Part shown: positions 8,188 through 17,108 of the stretch, one piece after another
Position numbering within the stretch: the stretch's first letter is position 1
Layout of the letters: every line of letters starts with the position of its first letter
NCBI GenBank assembly: GCA_028818775.1
Contig: JAPPNE010000147.1
Coordinates: 1 to 58,508 of the forward strand
DNA from: Deltaproteobacteria bacterium
Lineage (GTDB): Bacteria; Desulfobacterota; Binatia; UBA9968; JAJDTQ01
DNA length: 58,508 nt
Direction: 5' to 3'
The notes under the pieces: generated by a model
Seen by the model: only the letters and a program-made list of their open reading frames with translations
Told to the model about the DNA's origin: nothing
The model's database searches: none
Translations under genes and position numbers: made by a program

Positions 8188-8922
8188 ATGGCTGAACTGA
8201 CCGACTACCGGGTCTTGACCTTCGATTGCTACGGCACTCTGATCGATTGGGAAACCGGGATCTGGGACGCGCTGCAGCCGCTGATCATGCGGAGCGGCCG
8301 TTCGGACGTGACCCGGGAGGCCGGCCTCGTCGCTTTCGCGACACACGAGAGCCGGCATCAGCGCTCGTCACCCGGTCTGCGCTATCCGGAACTGCTCGGG
8401 CGCGTGCATCGAAGCATTGCGGATAGTCTCGGCATGGCGACCAACAAGGGGCTCGACGAGGCCTTCGGCGAGTCGGTGCCCCTGTGGCCGGCGTTCCCGG
8501 ATTCCGCGGATGCCCTCCGCGTGCTCAAGGGGCATTACAAGCTCGTCATCCTCTCGAACGTGCACCGCGAGGGCTTCACGGCCTCCAACCGCAAGCTCGG
8601 AGTCGATTTCGATGCGATCTACACCGCGGAGGACATTGGCTCGTACAAACCGGCCGATGCGAACTTCGAGTACCTTCTCGCGCATCTCGATTCGGACCTC
8701 GGGATGAGTAAGGCCGACGTTCTACACACCGCCCAAAGCCTGCATCACGACCACAGGCCCGCGCAGCGTTTCGGCCTGGCCAACGCCTGGATCGACCGTC
8801 AGCGACTCTCGGAGGGCGGGAGTTGGGGGGCGACGGAAAGAGTCGAAGACATACCGGAACTGGACTTCAAGTTCTTTTCCATGGGCGAGATGGCCCAAGC
8901 GGTGTTGGCCGCGGCGGGGTGA
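8188..8922 (+). CDS. HAD-family haloacid dehalogenase-like hydrolase
   Basis: The 244-residue product opens with HAD motif I as LTFDCYGTLIDWE. The first Asp is the nucleophile, and the DCYGTL form is typical of type II L-2-haloacid dehalogenases. Motif II is VILSNV. The motif III lysine is in GSYKPADANFEY. Motif IV is less clear. Haloacid dehalogenases invert L-2-haloacids, but many relatives are phosphatases. The gene starts 26 bases after the tRNA and has no clear ribosome site. It is somewhat less GC-rich than its neighbours. A GC-rich stem (8909-8916 with 8934-8941) spans the convergent ends of this gene and the ABC ATPase gene. Confidence 0.85.
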   Translation: MAELTDYRVLTFDCYGTLIDWETGIWDALQPLIMRSGRSDVTREAGLVAFATHESRHQRSSPGLRYPELLGRVHRSIADSLGMATNKGLDEAFGESVPLWPAFPDSADALRVLKGHYKLVILSNVHREGFTASNRKLGVDFDAIYTAEDIGSYKPADANFEYLLAHLDSDLGMSKADVLHTAQSLHHDHRPAQRFGLANAWIDRQRLSEGGSWGATERVEDIPELDFKFFSMGEMAQAVLAAAG

Positions 8923-8924
8923 CG

Positions 8925-9986
8925 TCAGGAAGACGCCGCGGCACAGGGAAATGCGATAACGTCCGCATGCCGCACCGTCACGCGCACCCGGGTGCCGGCC
9001 GGCAGAACATACGTCGAGGGCTGGCTGCTGCGAATGCGCACACCCGAGGGAAGGGCCACCTGGTACAGGTTCTCGGCACCGCGAAACCGCCGGCGCGCCA
9101 CCACCCCGACTCCGTCCTCCGCGGGTTCCAGCTCCACCTCGTCCGGCCGCACCAGGACGTCGACCCTCGTATCGGCGGGCAGTCCGGGATCGTTGGGGAA
9201 CTTGCCCAGTTCGGTCTCGATGCCGTCGCACACCACCCCTGGGATGAAGTCCGACCGGCCCACGAACTCGGCGACGAAACGCGTCTCAGGCTGACGGTAC
9301 AATACCTCGGGTTCGGAAATCTGTTCCAGCACACCGCGGTTCAGGATGCCGATGCGGTCCGCCAGCGTGAACGCCTCTTCCTGGTCGTGGGTCACGATGA
9401 TGGCGCTGGTGTCCGACTCTCGCAGGATCCGCAGCAGCTCCTCGCGCATCTCGGCCCTCATGTCGGAGTCCAGGTTGCTGAAGGGCTCGTCCAGCAGGAG
9501 CACCAGGGGATTGGGCGCCAGCGCCCGGGCCAGCGCCACGCGCTGCTGCTGGCCGCCGGAGATCTCGTGGGGATAGCGGGCGGCCATTTCGTCCATGCCG
9601 ACCACGGCGAGCACGCGCCGCGCCGTGTCCTCTCGGTCCTTGCGCGACCGGCCCCGCAGGCCGAACATGACGTTCTCCAGCAACGTCAGGTGCGGAAACA
9701 GGGCGTAGTCCTGGAAGACCATGCCGATGCGCCGTTGCTCGGGCTCGATCCACATGCCGTCGCCCGAGAGGGGCGCTCCGTGGAGCAGTATCCTGCCGCT
9801 GTCGGGCCGGTCGAAACCCGCGATCATGCGCAGGGTCGTGGTCTTGCCCGAGCCGCTGGGACCGAGCAGCGCGAGGATCTCCCGTTCCCCCAAGGTGAAG
9901 CTCACGTGGGACACCGCCACCGGGGCGATGCGCGCATGGGTCTTGGAGATATCCTCGAGAGTGATCAGGGACACCGGTGTCCTCAC
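8925..9986 (-). CDS. ABC transporter ATP-binding protein (FbpC/PotA-type)
   Basis: The 353-residue ATPase has Walker [10 protein letters not shown] (residues 42-50), Q-loop [10 protein letters not shown], signature [14 protein letters not shown] and Walker [11 protein letters not shown]-terminal TOBE-like domain ([17 protein letters not shown] region) is typical of iron(III), polyamine, sulfate or thiosulfate importers of the FbpC/PotA/CysA class. No permease or binding protein adjoins it, so substrate and partners are unknown. The GTG start overlaps the trmFO stop by four bases (GTGA), which implies coupled translation. Confidence 0.9.
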   Translation of the reverse strand: MRTPVSLITLEDISKTHARIAPVAVSHVSFTLGEREILALLGPSGSGKTTTLRMIAGFDRPDSGRILLHGAPLSGDGMWIEPEQRRIGMVFQDYALFPHLTLLENVMFGLRGRSRKDREDTARRVLAVVGMDEMAARYPHEISGGQQQRVALARALAPNPLVLLLDEPFSNLDSDMRAEMREELLRILRESDTSAIIVTHDQEEAFTLADRIGILNRGVLEQISEPEVLYRQPETRFVAEFVGRSDFIPGVVCDGIETELGKFPNDPGLPADTRVDVLVRPDEVELEPAEDGVGVVARRRFRGAENLYQVALPSGVRIRSSQPSTYVLPAGTRVRVTVRHADVIAFPCAAASS

Positions 9987-11335
9987 GCTTCAACCACGGC
10001 GGCCGACGAGGGGCCCTCGCCGCAGTCGAGCCACCAGCGCTCCAGGTCCCGCAGCGCCCGTTCCGCCATGAACTCCTTCTTGCGCCGGCCCTTTGTCTTG
10101 AAGGGAAGACTCGGGAAGAGCCCGAAGTTGACGTTCATTGGCTGAAAGTCGCGGCGCCCGGGATCGGACACGTAGTTGAGCAGGGCGCCCAGCGCCGTGG
10201 TGGCGGGCGGTGTCACCGGCTTGCCTCCGGAAACCAGCCGGGCCGCGTTGACACCGGCCAGGAGGCCGGAGGCGGCCGATTCGATGTAGCCCTCGACTCC
10301 GGTGATCTGGCCGGCGAAGAAGAGCCGCGGGCCGCCGCGCCACTGCAGGGTCGGCAAGAGGTGCCGCGGCGCGTTGATGTAGGTGTTGCGGTGCAGGCTG
10401 CCGTAGCGCACGAACACCGCGTCGGCCAGTCCCGGGATCAGCGAGAACACGCGCTTCTGCTCGGGCCAGGTCATCTTGGTCTGAAAGCCCACGAGGTTGT
10501 ACAGCGTCCCCTCGCGGTTCTCCTGGCGCAACTGCACCACCGCGTAGGGCCTCTCCCCGGAAGCCGGGTCCACGAGCCCGGTGGGGCGCATGGGCCCGAA
10601 CGCCAGGGTCTCGCGGCCGCGCCGGGCCATCTCCTCGACCGGGAGACAACCCTCGAAGAAGCGCTCGAAGCTGCGCACCGGCACCTTCTCGGCTTCCACC
10701 ACGGAGTCCACCAGCCGGTAGTATTCGGCCTGGGTCAGCGGCAGGTTCAGGTAGTCGCCTGGATTCTCGTCGTAGCGGGAGGCGCGAAACGCCACCGACG
10801 CGTCCACGGACTCGGCGGTGACCACGGGCGAGATGGCATCGTAGTAGTAGAGATGCTCGGCTCCCAGCAGCTCCCGCAAGCGCTCCGACAGCGCACCCGC
10901 GGTCAGCGGCCCGGTGGCGACGATGGTGAGGCCCGGCGGGATGGAGTCGATCTCGCGGCGGATCAGGCGCAGGTCCGGCAGCGACGACACGCGCTCGGAA
11001 ACGGCCTCCGCGAACCGCACCCGGTCCACCGCCAGGGCGGACCCCGCGGGCACCCGGTGGGCCTCCCCCAGCTCGATCATCAACGAGCCCATGCGGCGCA
11101 TCTCTTCCTTCAGCAGCCCCGCGCCGGTGGTCAGCGACCGGGAACGGAACGAGTTGCTGCACACCAGCTCCGCGAGATGGGCGGTGGTGTGCGCCTCGGT
11201 GCGCCGCGCCGGCCTCATCTCGTACAGGTCCACCGGCACGCCCCGCCGGGCGAGCTGCCACGCCGCCTCGCATCCCGCGAGACCGCCGCCCACGACGTTG
11301 ACGCGCTCGATATTGCCGCTCACGTGCATATTCAT
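9983..11335 (-). CDS. trmFO: Methylenetetrahydrofolate-tRNA-(uracil-54) methyltransferase TrmFO
   Basis: The 450-residue flavoprotein makes T54 in the tRNA T-loop using methylene-THF and FADH2. The N-terminal [18 protein letters not shown] is the FAD site. The family signature [10 protein letters not shown] and the C-terminal [18 protein letters not shown] are present. Normal length. A perfect GC hairpin sits 16 bases upstream of the ATG and leaves little room for a ribosome site, so expression may be attenuated or reinitiated. Upstream is dprA; the topA gene that often separates the two is missing. Confidence 0.96.
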   Translation of the reverse strand: MNMHVSGNIERVNVVGGGLAGCEAAWQLARRGVPVDLYEMRPARRTEAHTTAHLAELVCSNSFRSRSLTTGAGLLKEEMRRMGSLMIELGEAHRVPAGSALAVDRVRFAEAVSERVSSLPDLRLIRREIDSIPPGLTIVATGPLTAGALSERLRELLGAEHLYYYDAISPVVTAESVDASVAFRASRYDENPGDYLNLPLTQAEYYRLVDSVVEAEKVPVRSFERFFEGCLPVEEMARRGRETLAFGPMRPTGLVDPASGERPYAVVQLRQENREGTLYNLVGFQTKMTWPEQKRVFSLIPGLADAVFVRYGSLHRNTYINAPRHLLPTLQWRGGPRLFFAGQITGVEGYIESAASGLLAGVNAARLVSGGKPVTPPATTALGALLNYVSDPGRRDFQPMNVNFGLFPSLPFKTKGRRKKEFMAERALRDLERWWLDCGEGPSSAAVVEA

Positions 11336-11350
11336 GCTGTCATACGCAAA

Positions 11351-11379
11351 GGGGCGGCAGACTGGACCTCTGCCGCCCC
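11351..11379 (-). terminator. Perfect 10-bp GC hairpin between dprA and trmFO
   Basis: GGGGCGGCAG (11351-11360) pairs fully with CTGCCGCCCC (11370-11379) around a 9-base loop. On the minus strand it is followed only by TTTGCG, so it is a weak terminator candidate. It could equally be an attenuator or RNA-processing site in front of trmFO. Confidence 0.5.
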
Positions 11380-11440
11380 CACCCCTTCATCCATACCACA
11401 CGGGCACTTCGAACGTAAGGCGACTCGGGAAACCAACACG

Positions 11441-12640
11441 TTATCGAGCGCCTCCGGTGTCGCCGATGACGGCCGTGTTCAGCGCGTATCTGTTTCCCGG
11501 CAACTGCTTGAGCAAACCTCCCAGCTCCAACTCCAGAAGCACCTCGCAGACCTGCTGGGCCGGAAGGCCAGTGCGGTCCATCACGTCGTCCATCGGCAGC
11601 GGCCCGGCTTCAAGGTTCAGTAGGATCGCGCGCGCCGCGCCGCCGAGCGGAGTTCGGGAAACGACACCACCCGACTCGACCGCGACGGCCGGAGCCGCGT
11701 CGCGCGCGGGCGCCGCCTGCGCCGCCAGTTGCGGCGCGATCTCCTCGATCACGTCGCTCACGTCCTCCACCAGCTTGGCTCCCTGCCGGATGAGCCGATG
11801 GGGGCCGCGGCTGCGGCTGGCGCGCGCCGGGCCGGGCACGGCGAACACCTCCCGGTCCTGCTCCAGGGCCCAGCGCGCCGTGATGAGGGAACCGCTGCGC
11901 TCGGTGGCTTCCACCACCACTATGCCGAGGGCGAGGCCGCTGATGAGGCGGTTGCGCGAGGGGAAATGGTGCGACAGCGGGCGCGTGCCCAGAGGATGCT
12001 CCGAGAGCACCGCGCCGCTCCCTTCGATGCGGCCGCTGAGATCGCGGTGCTCCGGCGGATAGGGCACGTCCACTCCCGAGCCCAGCACCGCCACGGTCCA
12101 GCCGCCTCCGTCGAGCGCGGCCTCGTGGGCGTGCCGGTCGATGCCACGGGCCATGCCGCTGACCACCACGACGCCCGCCGAGGCCAACCCCCGGCACAGC
12201 AGCCGGGTCATCTCGCGGCCGTACTCGCTCGGCGCGCGCGTCCCCACGACACCCACCGAGGCGTACCCCGCCACCTCCGGCGAACCCTTGACGTAGAGCA
12301 CCGGAGGCGGATCGTGTATGGCGCGCAGCCGTTCCGGATAGGCCGGGTCCGTGTACCGCACCAGCCGCACCCCGGAATCGCGCACCCGCCGCATCTCTTC
12401 CGCCACGCGGTCCCACGCCGAGAACGCCAGCAGTCCTTCCACCGCCTGCCGGCTCAACCCGGCGATCTCCCGCAGCCCGCCCCCGCCGCCGAAAAACGCG
12501 TCCGTGGGATCGGCGAAGGCTTCCGCGATGCGCCGGAACCCGACGCACCCAAGGCCCGGAATCTCGCCGAACGCAAGCCAGGCGAGGTCCCGCCGGCTCT
12601 CGTCCGGCGTCCGGCCCGATGCACCCGCCCCGCCGCGCAC
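11441..12640 (-). CDS. dprA: DNA-processing protein DprA
   Basis: The 399-residue product carries the full DprA Rossmann domain: VGVVGTRAPSEYG, then VVVSGMARGIDRHAHEAAL and AVLGSGVDVPYPPEH. The later motifs are FPSRNRLISGLA and RSGSLITARWALEQ. An N-terminal helix-hairpin-helix/SAM-like region and a C-terminal winged-helix domain (GPLPMDDVMDRTGL) complete the normal layout. DprA loads RecA on incoming single-stranded DNA during natural transformation. The GTG start at 12640 shares one base with the der stop codon, so der and dprA are coupled. A linker rich in Ala and Pro precedes the C-terminal domain. Confidence 0.95.
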   Translation of the reverse strand: MRGGAGASGRTPDESRRDLAWLAFGEIPGLGCVGFRRIAEAFADPTDAFFGGGGGLREIAGLSRQAVEGLLAFSAWDRVAEEMRRVRDSGVRLVRYTDPAYPERLRAIHDPPPVLYVKGSPEVAGYASVGVVGTRAPSEYGREMTRLLCRGLASAGVVVVSGMARGIDRHAHEAALDGGGWTVAVLGSGVDVPYPPEHRDLSGRIEGSGAVLSEHPLGTRPLSHHFPSRNRLISGLALGIVVVEATERSGSLITARWALEQDREVFAVPGPARASRSRGPHRLIRQGAKLVEDVSDVIEEIAPQLAAQAAPARDAAPAVAVESGGVVSRTPLGGAARAILLNLEAGPLPMDDVMDRTGLPAQQVCEVLLELELGGLLKQLPGNRYALNTAVIGDTGGAR

Positions 12641-13983
12641 TAGCTCTCGTCCCTGCCCGCGCGCGCCCGGAACGTCAGGCGCAGGGGCGCGTGCTCGAGG
12701 CCCAGCTCCGCGCGCAGCGCCTTCACGAGGTAACGCTGGTAGCCCGCGCCGAAGCCTTGGGGATTGTTCACGAACAGGGTGAAGGTCGGCGGCCGCACGT
12801 CGGTCTGCGTGGCGTAGTAGACCTTCACGGGACGCCCGCGGAGCTGCGGCGCGGCATGCCGCTCGGTGAGACGGCGCAGCACCCGGTTGAGCACCGGGGT
12901 CTTGATCCACCGGCGCTGCGCCTCGCCCACCCGTATCACCGTGTCCATCAGCCTGTTCATGCCCGACCCTTCCATTGCCGACAAAGATACGATCGGCACG
13001 TGGTCGGCAAACGGTAGCCGCCGGTGCAAAAAATTCCGGTATTCGCGCAGGCTCACCTGCTCCGTGTCCAGCAGGTCCCACTTGTTGATGCCCAGGACCA
13101 TCCCCTTGCCCCGCTGCGAGGCGTAGGACATCACCTGGGCGTCCTGGTCGGTCACGCCTTCGGCGCCGTCCAGGAGGTGGATGACCACGTCCCCGGCGTC
13201 CACCGAGCGCAGGGCGCGGCTCACGCTGTAGCGTTCCACCGGATCCACCACCCGCGCCTTGCGCCGGATGCCCGCGGTATCGGTGAGGCGGCAAACCGTT
13301 CCGTTCCAGGTGAAGTCGGCCTGAAGCGCGTCTCGGGTGGTGCCGGGCCGCGAATCCACCAGGGAACGGTCGTAGCCCAGCAGCCGGTTCACCAGCGTGG
13401 ACTTGCCCACGTTGGGGCGGCCCACCACCGCCAGTGCCAGCGGCTCCACCGCCTCGCGGGCGCCCTCCGCTTCCCCGGGCAGCGCGTCCACCACCTCCTG
13501 CATCAGGTCCGCGACCCCGAGCCCATGCTCCGCCGAAAGCGGATAAAGCCGTTCCACGCCCAGCCGGTAGAACTCGTAGAGATCGCTCTCGCGCGGCCCG
13601 GTGTCCAGCTTGTTGACCGCGTAGAACACCGGCTTGGAGGCCTGCCGCAGCAGCTCCACGGCGGCCGTGTCCGGCGGCATCGGCCCGGTGCGGCCGTCCA
13701 GCAGGAACACGATGACGTCGGCCTCGCTCACCGCCGTCATGGTCTGCTGCAGGATGCGCCCCTTGAGCCCCTCGCGCTCGTCCGGCTCCATCCCTCCGGT
13801 ATCCACCAACACGAAGCGGTGCCGGCGCCACGACACCGCGTTGTAGTTGCGGTCGCGGGTGACCCCCGGCTGATCGTCCACGATGGCCCGCCGCGCCCGG
13901 CTCAGGCGGTTGAACAGCGTGGACTTGCCCACGTTGGGCCGCCCCACGATGGCCACCACCGGCAGATTTTCGGATGAGTTCAT
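12640..13983 (-). CDS. der: Ribosome biogenesis GTPase Der (EngA)
   Basis: From ATG 13983 the product has 447 residues, beginning MNSSENLPVVAIVGRPNVGK. It contains two tandem GTPase domains, each with GRPNVGKST (G1), a DTxG motif (VDTGG and TDTAG) and NKxD (NKLD and NKWD). A C-terminal KH-like domain ends the protein. Der is essential for 50S subunit maturation. A start at 14061 would add 26 residues that read into era and lack family similarity. It lies 35 bases downstream of era. Confidence 0.96.
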   Translation of the reverse strand: MNSSENLPVVAIVGRPNVGKSTLFNRLSRARRAIVDDQPGVTRDRNYNAVSWRRHRFVLVDTGGMEPDEREGLKGRILQQTMTAVSEADVIVFLLDGRTGPMPPDTAAVELLRQASKPVFYAVNKLDTGPRESDLYEFYRLGVERLYPLSAEHGLGVADLMQEVVDALPGEAEGAREAVEPLALAVVGRPNVGKSTLVNRLLGYDRSLVDSRPGTTRDALQADFTWNGTVCRLTDTAGIRRKARVVDPVERYSVSRALRSVDAGDVVIHLLDGAEGVTDQDAQVMSYASQRGKGMVLGINKWDLLDTEQVSLREYRNFLHRRLPFADHVPIVSLSAMEGSGMNRLMDTVIRVGEAQRRWIKTPVLNRVLRRLTERHAAPQLRGRPVKVYYATQTDVRPPTFTLFVNNPQGFGAGYQRYLVKALRAELGLEHAPLRLTFRARAGRDES

Positions 13984-14018
13984 GATCCGACGAGGAACAC
14001 GGGTCCGGGCAGCCCGTG

Positions 14019-14954
14019 CTAGAGCCCGAACGCCGCCAGACTGCGGGGGTCCCGGCTCCATCCGGGCGTGGCCTTGACCGCCAGTTCCAGGTAGACGCGG
14101 CAGCCGAGCAACCGCTCCAAGTCCTCCCGCGCGGCGCTGCCGATCTCCTTGAGCGCGGCGCCGCGCTTGCCGATGAGGATCGGCTTGTGGCCGTCCCGCT
14201 CGGTGTGGATGGTGGCGGCGATGACCACGAGGGCGCCGTCGTTCTTCTCCTCGAAGCGCTGCACCGAGACCGCCGTGCCGTAGGGGATTTCCTGCCGGGT
14301 GCGCAGAAAGACCTTCTCGCGGACGATCTCCGCGGCGATGAAGCGTTCCGTCTGGTCGGTCAGCTCATCCTCCGGGAAATAGCGCGGTCCGGCGGGCAGC
14401 CGGTCGAGTATCCCCTCCACCAGAAGCGGCACGTTCTCTCCGGTGCGCGCGCTGATGGGCAGGACCTCCCGCTCCGGCAGCAGTTCCGCCAGACGCGCCA
14501 TCAACGGCAAGAGCCGCCCCTTGGCCACCGCGTCGATCTTGTTCAGCGCGATCACCGTCGGGTGGCGGCTGCCGCCGAGGATACCGGCGATGTCCTCGTC
14601 GTCCCCGCGGATGCCACCGCGGGCGTCCACTACCCAGACGACCGCCTCCACGTCCCCCAGGGAGCGCTTGGCCACGTCCACCATGCGCCGGTTCAAGAGC
14701 GAACGGGCGCGATGGATGCCCGGCGTATCCAACAACAACATCTGACCCCGCGGCACCGTCTTGATGCCCATGATCCGGTTGCGCGTGGTCTGCGGCCGGG
14801 GCGAGACGATGGCGATCTTCTCCCCCAGAAGCTGATTCAGCAGCGTGGACTTGCCGACGTTGGGCCGCCCCAGGATCGAGACGAATCCCGACCGGTAATC
14901 CGCTGAAACCGGTGTGGTGACATGCTCCGTTCGGATGGACTCAGTTGAGGCCAT
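14019..14954 (-). CDS. era: GTPase Era
   Basis: The 311-residue product has the Era-type GTPase domain: G1 GRPNVGKST, G2/G3 region RNRIMGIKTV and LLDTPGIH, G4 NKID and G5 SARTG. A C-terminal KH domain has the KPILIGKRGAALKEIG RNA-binding loop. Era binds the 3' end of 16S rRNA and checks 30S assembly. It leads a minus-strand operon era-der-dprA-trmFO. Position 14954 is the first ATG; the 79 bases to DUF1826 show no feature. Confidence 0.96.
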   Translation of the reverse strand: MASTESIRTEHVTTPVSADYRSGFVSILGRPNVGKSTLLNQLLGEKIAIVSPRPQTTRNRIMGIKTVPRGQMLLLDTPGIHRARSLLNRRMVDVAKRSLGDVEAVVWVVDARGGIRGDDEDIAGILGGSRHPTVIALNKIDAVAKGRLLPLMARLAELLPEREVLPISARTGENVPLLVEGILDRLPAGPRYFPEDELTDQTERFIAAEIVREKVFLRTRQEIPYGTAVSVQRFEEKNDGALVVIAATIHTERDGHKPILIGKRGAALKEIGSAAREDLERLLGCRVYLELAVKATPGWSRDPRSLAAFGL

Positions 14955-15033
14955 CGCACCATTATGGCACCAGCACCGGCCAGGTCAATCTGCCGGCCAG
15001 AAGCGGCCCCGTTTGGTATGGATGGGATATGGT

Positions 15034-15717
15034 TTAGTGTTCGAAGCCTACCGGCCACGGCTTCGGAGATGCTGTCGATCGCTTGTTGAGACAAAGCAGC
15101 AAGCGCGTGCGGCCAGTGTCCGCGATCGGCGGCGAGCGGTGCACGATTCCGCTTCCCGGTTCGGCGCAGCTTCCCCTGAAAATCGCCACGTCGTTTTTAC
15201 GGAACTGCTCTACCGGTCCTTTGAATCGTTTCTGTTCGCGCAACGCCCGCTCGGCGTGGATCGGCTGGATCCACTCCGTCGCAGGACCACGATAGGTCGT
15301 CAGCAGGCGCGCCTCCACGCAGTCCCGGTGGAATTTCCAACAGGCATCGGTGGTGACGCGCTCCAGCCTTACATCAACGAGATCGGTCCGGGCAACCCTG
15401 GAAAATCCCGAAACGAGATCATCGACATCTCCGATCAGCAGGTTTCGCATGTCGCCAGGGGGCATCCCATTGGCGTCGAGAAGAGGCAGCAAAACCCGCC
15501 TGAGGGCTTGGGGCTGGATCAGGACGTGTATGTCTCGAAAATCGGCAACGTCGATGTGCTCAATCCAGTTCCTCAGACCCTGGGGAAGTGCTCGGCGCCA
15601 GATCACGAGTTCCATGTCGAGCCTGTTGATGGCGGCCAGACCTTCCGCCGCGTCGCACGTCGCAATGCCAGCGCCGCATGGGCGGCAACTTGCGCCTATG
15701 TTCATCCTGTCCGCCAT
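15034..15717 (-). CDS. DUF1826 domain-containing protein
   Basis: The 227-residue product matches the DUF1826 pattern: an LAAINRLDMELVIWRR opening, a DVRLERVTTDACWKFHRD core with a Cys and His, TYRGPATEWI, and an HRSPPI segment near the end. From established knowledge, DUF1826 genes often sit in zinc-starvation (Zur) regulons and may replace or serve zinc proteins. The biochemical role is not known. Here it lies downstream of znuA in the same direction with a decayed flavoprotein fragment between them, so it probably belongs to the zinc operon. Confidence 0.85.
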   Translation of the reverse strand: MADRMNIGASCRPCGAGIATCDAAEGLAAINRLDMELVIWRRALPQGLRNWIEHIDVADFRDIHVLIQPQALRRVLLPLLDANGMPPGDMRNLLIGDVDDLVSGFSRVARTDLVDVRLERVTTDACWKFHRDCVEARLLTTYRGPATEWIQPIHAERALREQKRFKGPVEQFRKNDVAIFRGSCAEPGSGIVHRSPPIADTGRTRLLLCLNKRSTASPKPWPVGFEH

Positions 15718-15750
15718 ACCGTCACCTCACCCAGCGCGGCAAGCGCGCGG

Positions 15751-15968
15751 TCATCCGGCCGTCAGTACACGAAGGACACCGCTCGGGTTGTCGACATTTT
15801 GAAGTGTTACCGCCATCTCAATCAGCATCGGCAGTCCACGCGAGAGACCGTTTCGATAGGTGTATGCGGAAACAGTTCCACCTGCTCAACAAACCGACCT
15901 ACGCCCGCGGCACCGGCGCCGACGACGACGACATCATGGACGACTTCACTGCTCTCGGTGCGGATCAT
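15751..15968 (-). pseudogene. Remnant of a flavin/NAD-binding oxidoreductase
   Basis: A minus-strand reading from ATG 15968 gives 48 residues. Its first half, SSEVVHDVVVVGAGAAG, is an unmistakable dinucleotide-binding beta-alpha-beta start. The Rossmann fold then breaks off at VGRFVEQ and the frame stops at 15822. A second short open stretch in another frame (MLIEMAVTLQNVDNPSG, ending at 15751) looks like the tail of a protein. I read this as an internal deletion that removed most of an FAD-dependent enzyme between znuA and DUF1826. The parent family cannot be named. Confidence 0.5.
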
Positions 15969-16015
15969 GAAGACTCATCCTGTCGACACTCAACTCCGGT
16001 CATAACGGCAGAGCC

Positions 16016-17086
16016 TTACGACGCCGGCGCCAGCGCCTTCGCCAGCGTCGTCGCGTTGTGCCGTATCATGTCGAGGTAGGTCGCTGCCGGACCGTCCGGG
16101 CCGGACAGAGCGCCAGGATAGAGCCTGCCGCCAACCATGGCTCCCGTCTCGTCGGCGATGCGCTTCAGAAGGCGTGGATCGCCAATGTTCTCGACGAATA
16201 CGGCGCGAATGCCCCGTTCGCGCATAAACCGGACCAAGCGGGCGACATCCTTTGCGGACGCCTCCGACTCGGTGCCGAGCCCCTGCGGCGCGACGAACTC
16301 AAGCCCGTATTCGCGACCGAAATACTGGAACGCATCGTGGGAGGTGACGATGGTCCGGCTCCCCGCGGGCAGCTTGGCAACGATCCCACGGATATCTGAA
16401 TCGAGAGCTTCGATCTCGGCCACATAGGCCTCGCGATTCCGGTGGAACGCACCGGCATTCCGCGGATCGGCCTTGGCGAGCGCCGCAGTGATGTTGTCCA
16501 CGTAAACCGTTGCATGGCGGAGGCTCTGCCATGCATGGGGGTCGAAAACACCGTGGTGGTGCCCTTCGTGACCGTCGCCCTTGGCGCCTTCGTCGTGGCC
16601 GTGCTCCTTCGCGTGCTTGTCGTGATCGTCGCCCTTGGCGTGTTTGTCGCGACCATGCTCCATGGCGTGTTCGTCGTGGCCGGCTTCCTCGAACGCGATC
16701 GGCTTGATGCCCTTGGTCGTCACTACCCGGACACCGCGGAAGTCCGAAGCGTCGACCAGACGGTCCAGCCAGCCTTCGAATTGCAGTCCGTTGGCGACAA
16801 GAATCTGCGCTTCGCCGACGGCCCGCGCATCAGCCGGGGTCGGCTGATAGACATGGGTGTCCCCGTCGGGGCCAACGAGCGTCGTGACGGCAACGTACTC
16901 TCCGCCGATGCGCTTCACCATATCGCCGAGGATCGAGAAGGTGGCGACCACCGGGATCGTTTTGTCGGACTGCGCGATGGCCGGTGCCGCGAGCGACAGG
17001 GCGAGGAGGGCGGTGGCGGTTATCAGAAGCGCCCTGCGCGTGAGCATCGGAACTCCCGACATTCTGCTCATGCGATTGGTGTTCAT
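16016..17086 (-). CDS. znuA: Zinc ABC transporter substrate-binding protein
   Basis: The 356-residue product starts at ATG 17086 behind AGGGGAC and carries a twin-arginine-like export signal (TRRALLITATALLALSLAAP, cleavage after AIAQ). It has the cluster A-I metal-binding fold: VVATFSILGDMVKRIGG, then GDTHVYQPTPADA, DPHAW, VTSHDAFQYFGREYG and VFVENIGDPRL. A histidine/aspartate/lysine-rich loop of about 50 residues (roughly 145-195) precedes DPHAW. Such loops mark zinc rather than manganese carriers and buffer zinc in the periplasm. It lies 22 bases downstream of the permease gene, so substrate-binding, permease and ATPase genes form one unit. Confidence 0.93.
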   Translation of the reverse strand: MNTNRMSRMSGVPMLTRRALLITATALLALSLAAPAIAQSDKTIPVVATFSILGDMVKRIGGEYVAVTTLVGPDGDTHVYQPTPADARAVGEAQILVANGLQFEGWLDRLVDASDFRGVRVVTTKGIKPIAFEEAGHDEHAMEHGRDKHAKGDDHDKHAKEHGHDEGAKGDGHEGHHHGVFDPHAWQSLRHATVYVDNITAALAKADPRNAGAFHRNREAYVAEIEALDSDIRGIVAKLPAGSRTIVTSHDAFQYFGREYGLEFVAPQGLGTESEASAKDVARLVRFMRERGIRAVFVENIGDPRLLKRIADETGAMVGGRLYPGALSGPDGPAATYLDMIRHNATTLAKALAPAS

Positions 17087-17108
17087 GGAATCAGTCCCCT
17101 TTCTTGTT

